The position numbers and the translations under genes are program-made. Below, piece after piece: positions 53,790 to 55,273 of a stretch of DNA of 55,273 bases. The notes beneath the pieces are model-generated. The model was not told where the DNA came from, did no database searches, and worked only from the letters and a program-made list of their open reading frames with translations. Location: positions 1-55,273 of the forward strand of contig JANQBS010000257.1 in the NCBI GenBank assembly GCA_033085395.1, written 5' to 3'. The DNA comes from Xanthoparmelia taractica. Its lineage: Eukaryota; Ascomycota; Lecanoromycetes; Lecanorales; Parmeliaceae. Numbering within the stretch: position 1 is the first letter of the stretch; every line of letters begins with the position of its first letter.

Positions 53790-54310
53790 GAAAGAGATTA
53801 AGCTTCGATAGAATTAGATTTCTACTATCTCTTTCTCTTATTTAATTAATTTAAATATTTTATATTTTAAAATAAATCGATAATTTATATATTATTTATA
53901 TAAATTAATAAAGATAGAAATAAAAGAATTATTAAGATTTAAGAAAAGAGAAATAGTTTAAGCTTTAATAAAATCTAATTTTCCCTTATCTAATTAATTC
54001 TAATATTTTATATTTTAAGATAAATCGATAATTTATATATTATTTATATAGATAAATAAAGCTAAAGATAAAAAGATATTTAAGATTTAGATAAAAAAAT
54101 ACGATTTAAATATTAAATAAAAAATCTATTATAACTAATCGTGTAAATAGCGTAAGAATTACTCTATTCTACGCGATATATTCTTATATATTATAGAATA
54201 TCTCGCGTTTCTAAGTAAATTAAGAGCTTATATTTTATTTATATAAACGATTCGTATTAGAAATAAAGAAATATTCGAGATTTAAGAAAAGAAGATTTAT
54301 TATATTAAAA
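53790..54310. repeat. Degenerate tandem repeat, period about 148 bp, RIP-mutated
   Basis: The block taaatcgataatttatata occurs at 53873 and 54021 (spacing 148) with matching flanks on both sides. A weaker third unit is near 54200-54300 and a related piece is at 47105-47178, on the other side of the LTR element. The element therefore seems to have inserted into an existing array. Confidence 0.55.
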
Positions 54311-55273
54311 TAATATTTAATTAATAATAATTCTAAGATTAAGAATAATATCGAATAAAATTTACGAAAATTTTAAAACGATATTAAATTAATTATAAAA
54401 TATACGCGTATAAATCTAAGATATAAAATATCTATTTATTAATATAAATCTTAGCTTAATTAATAGTTATTAAAGCGATATTTAAAACAAATAAACTATC
54501 GCGCGAGATTAAATTTATGTGAGGGCTGGGCGCTTTCCAATTGTACCATAGAATTAAAAATATAACTCATGGGTTCGGGTGCCGCGCTTCATAGAAGGCG
54601 CACCCTATTTGCCCATATGAAGCCTATACAGCGCACCCACAGGCACCCGTATAGCTCGGCCTAACAATTTATTATAATTATATATTTTCTTACTTCTAGA
54701 CGATATTCTTTTTAATTAAATATATATATATCTTTTCTCTATTTGAAAAATAAAATCTTAAAATAAATGAAAATAAAATCTAATTTAATAATAACGCTTT
54801 ATTTTAATTTATTAAAATATTAATTCTTTAAAAGCTCGCGTCTATTTATAACTCAATAATATTAGATTATAAAGTTACGTTATAAGAGCGATATAGCGAT
54901 TCTAAATAATATATATATCGTAATTAATAATATTGCTATTTAATTACGTTTAATTAATATACGTTAATATTTATTTAAAACGAGCGAAAATTAAATTCTA
55001 CGTCTTTAGAATTAGATATAAACATTAATATCTCGCGCGCTCTATTCTTAATCTCTTCTCTTTTTATCTTAATTTCTTTTTAATAATTAAATCTTTAATC
55101 TATATAAAAAATAAGAATACGATTCGAAAAGATATAATATATTTAATGATATGGGACTAGTTTTTCGAATATCATATCGAAAGATATAAGATATTTCATA
55201 CTTCCATTGAGTTTTTAATAAATATATTACGTAATATTTTTTTATATTCTAAAAATACGTAAAAAGCTTAAGC
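54311..55273. other. AT-rich RIP-mutated block with one GC-bearing island
   Basis: No gene. TpA-rich, CpA/TpG-poor throughout except an island at about 54520-54662 that kept normal composition and holds nested inverted repeats (next entry). Confidence 0.7.
54576..54649. repeat. Nested inverted repeats in a non-RIP island
   Basis: Outer arms cgggtgcc (54576-54583) and ggcacccg (54642-54649), inner arms gcttcata (54586-54593) and tatgaagc (54616-54623), all perfect. The single-stranded form would fold as a two-tier hairpin with a 22-nt apical loop. It could be the remains of a small element or a structured RNA; tRNA and 5S do not fit. Confidence 0.5.

Noticed and set aside
54520..54662. tRNA or 5S rRNA in the GC island
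   Set aside because: No acceptor/anticodon arrangement, no A/B boxes in correct spacing, and the arm layout does not fit either RNA.

Overview
This window looks like nuclear DNA of a filamentous ascomycete (Pezizomycotina). The genes have many short introns (about 48-155 nt) with fungal GTRNGN donors, CTRAC/CTAAC-like branch points and YAG acceptors. The conserved genes have typical fungal forms: a yeast-type dihydroorotase, an ICln/Lot5-like protein, a bL19m mitoribosomal protein, an oxidosqualene cyclase, a CAP59-type mannosyltransferase and a 2EXR protein. Both ends are AT-rich with the visible signature of repeat-induced point mutation (RIP): CpA/TpG nearly absent, TpA abundant, CpG retained. 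The class within Pezizomycotina cannot be fixed by eye.

Layout. Positions 1-2550 are a RIP-mutated block holding a Mutator-like DNA transposon (about 526-2533) with long terminal inverted repeats and a 10-bp target duplication. Positions 2550-46150 are a gene island of normal base composition. From left to right it carries: an unidentified fragment; a secreted protein with a Pro/Ser linker and a GC-AG intron (3517-4537); a small secreted peptide (6969); a decayed amidohydrolase (about 8205-8866); a two-TM protein (9410-11345); a membrane-anchored 1302-residue coiled-coil protein (13338-17361); a Cys-containing secreted protein (19038-19921); a hypothetical protein (20267); a CAP59-type glycosyltransferase (21163-22426); an ankyrin plus SEC-C protein with an 8-nt first exon (22968-23980); a small membrane protein with a duplicated C-terminal segment; an oxidosqualene cyclase with an unusual catalytic motif (25924-28258); a conserved low-complexity protein (28714); a short-chain dehydrogenase (30968-32162); a large single-pass membrane protein (33620-36259); ICln (36445-37666); dihydroorotase (37889-39440); bL19m (40378-41270) divergent from a second mitochondrial protein (41455-42629); a 2EXR protein (42919-43990); and an ML-domain secreted protein (45146 to about 45954). 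Positions 46150-55273 are a second RIP-mutated block holding a complete but dead Gypsy-type LTR retrotransposon (47179-53781, minus strand, 208-bp LTRs, 5-bp target duplication) inserted in older repeat DNA.

How the genes work together. Most are housekeeping or stand-alone. The pair most suggestive of specialised metabolism is the divergent oxidosqualene cyclase (DTTSE instead of DCTAE) with the membrane-anchored short-chain dehydrogenase about 2.7 kb away. No cytochrome P450, acyltransferase or transcription factor is visible, so a triterpenoid cluster is only a hypothesis. The divergent 184-bp promoter between two mitochondrial genes, and ICln and dihydroorotase sharing a 222-bp promoter, are the clearest co-regulation candidates.

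Most gene models were built by hand from splice signals and reading-frame continuity. Where a junction is uncertain the entry says so.
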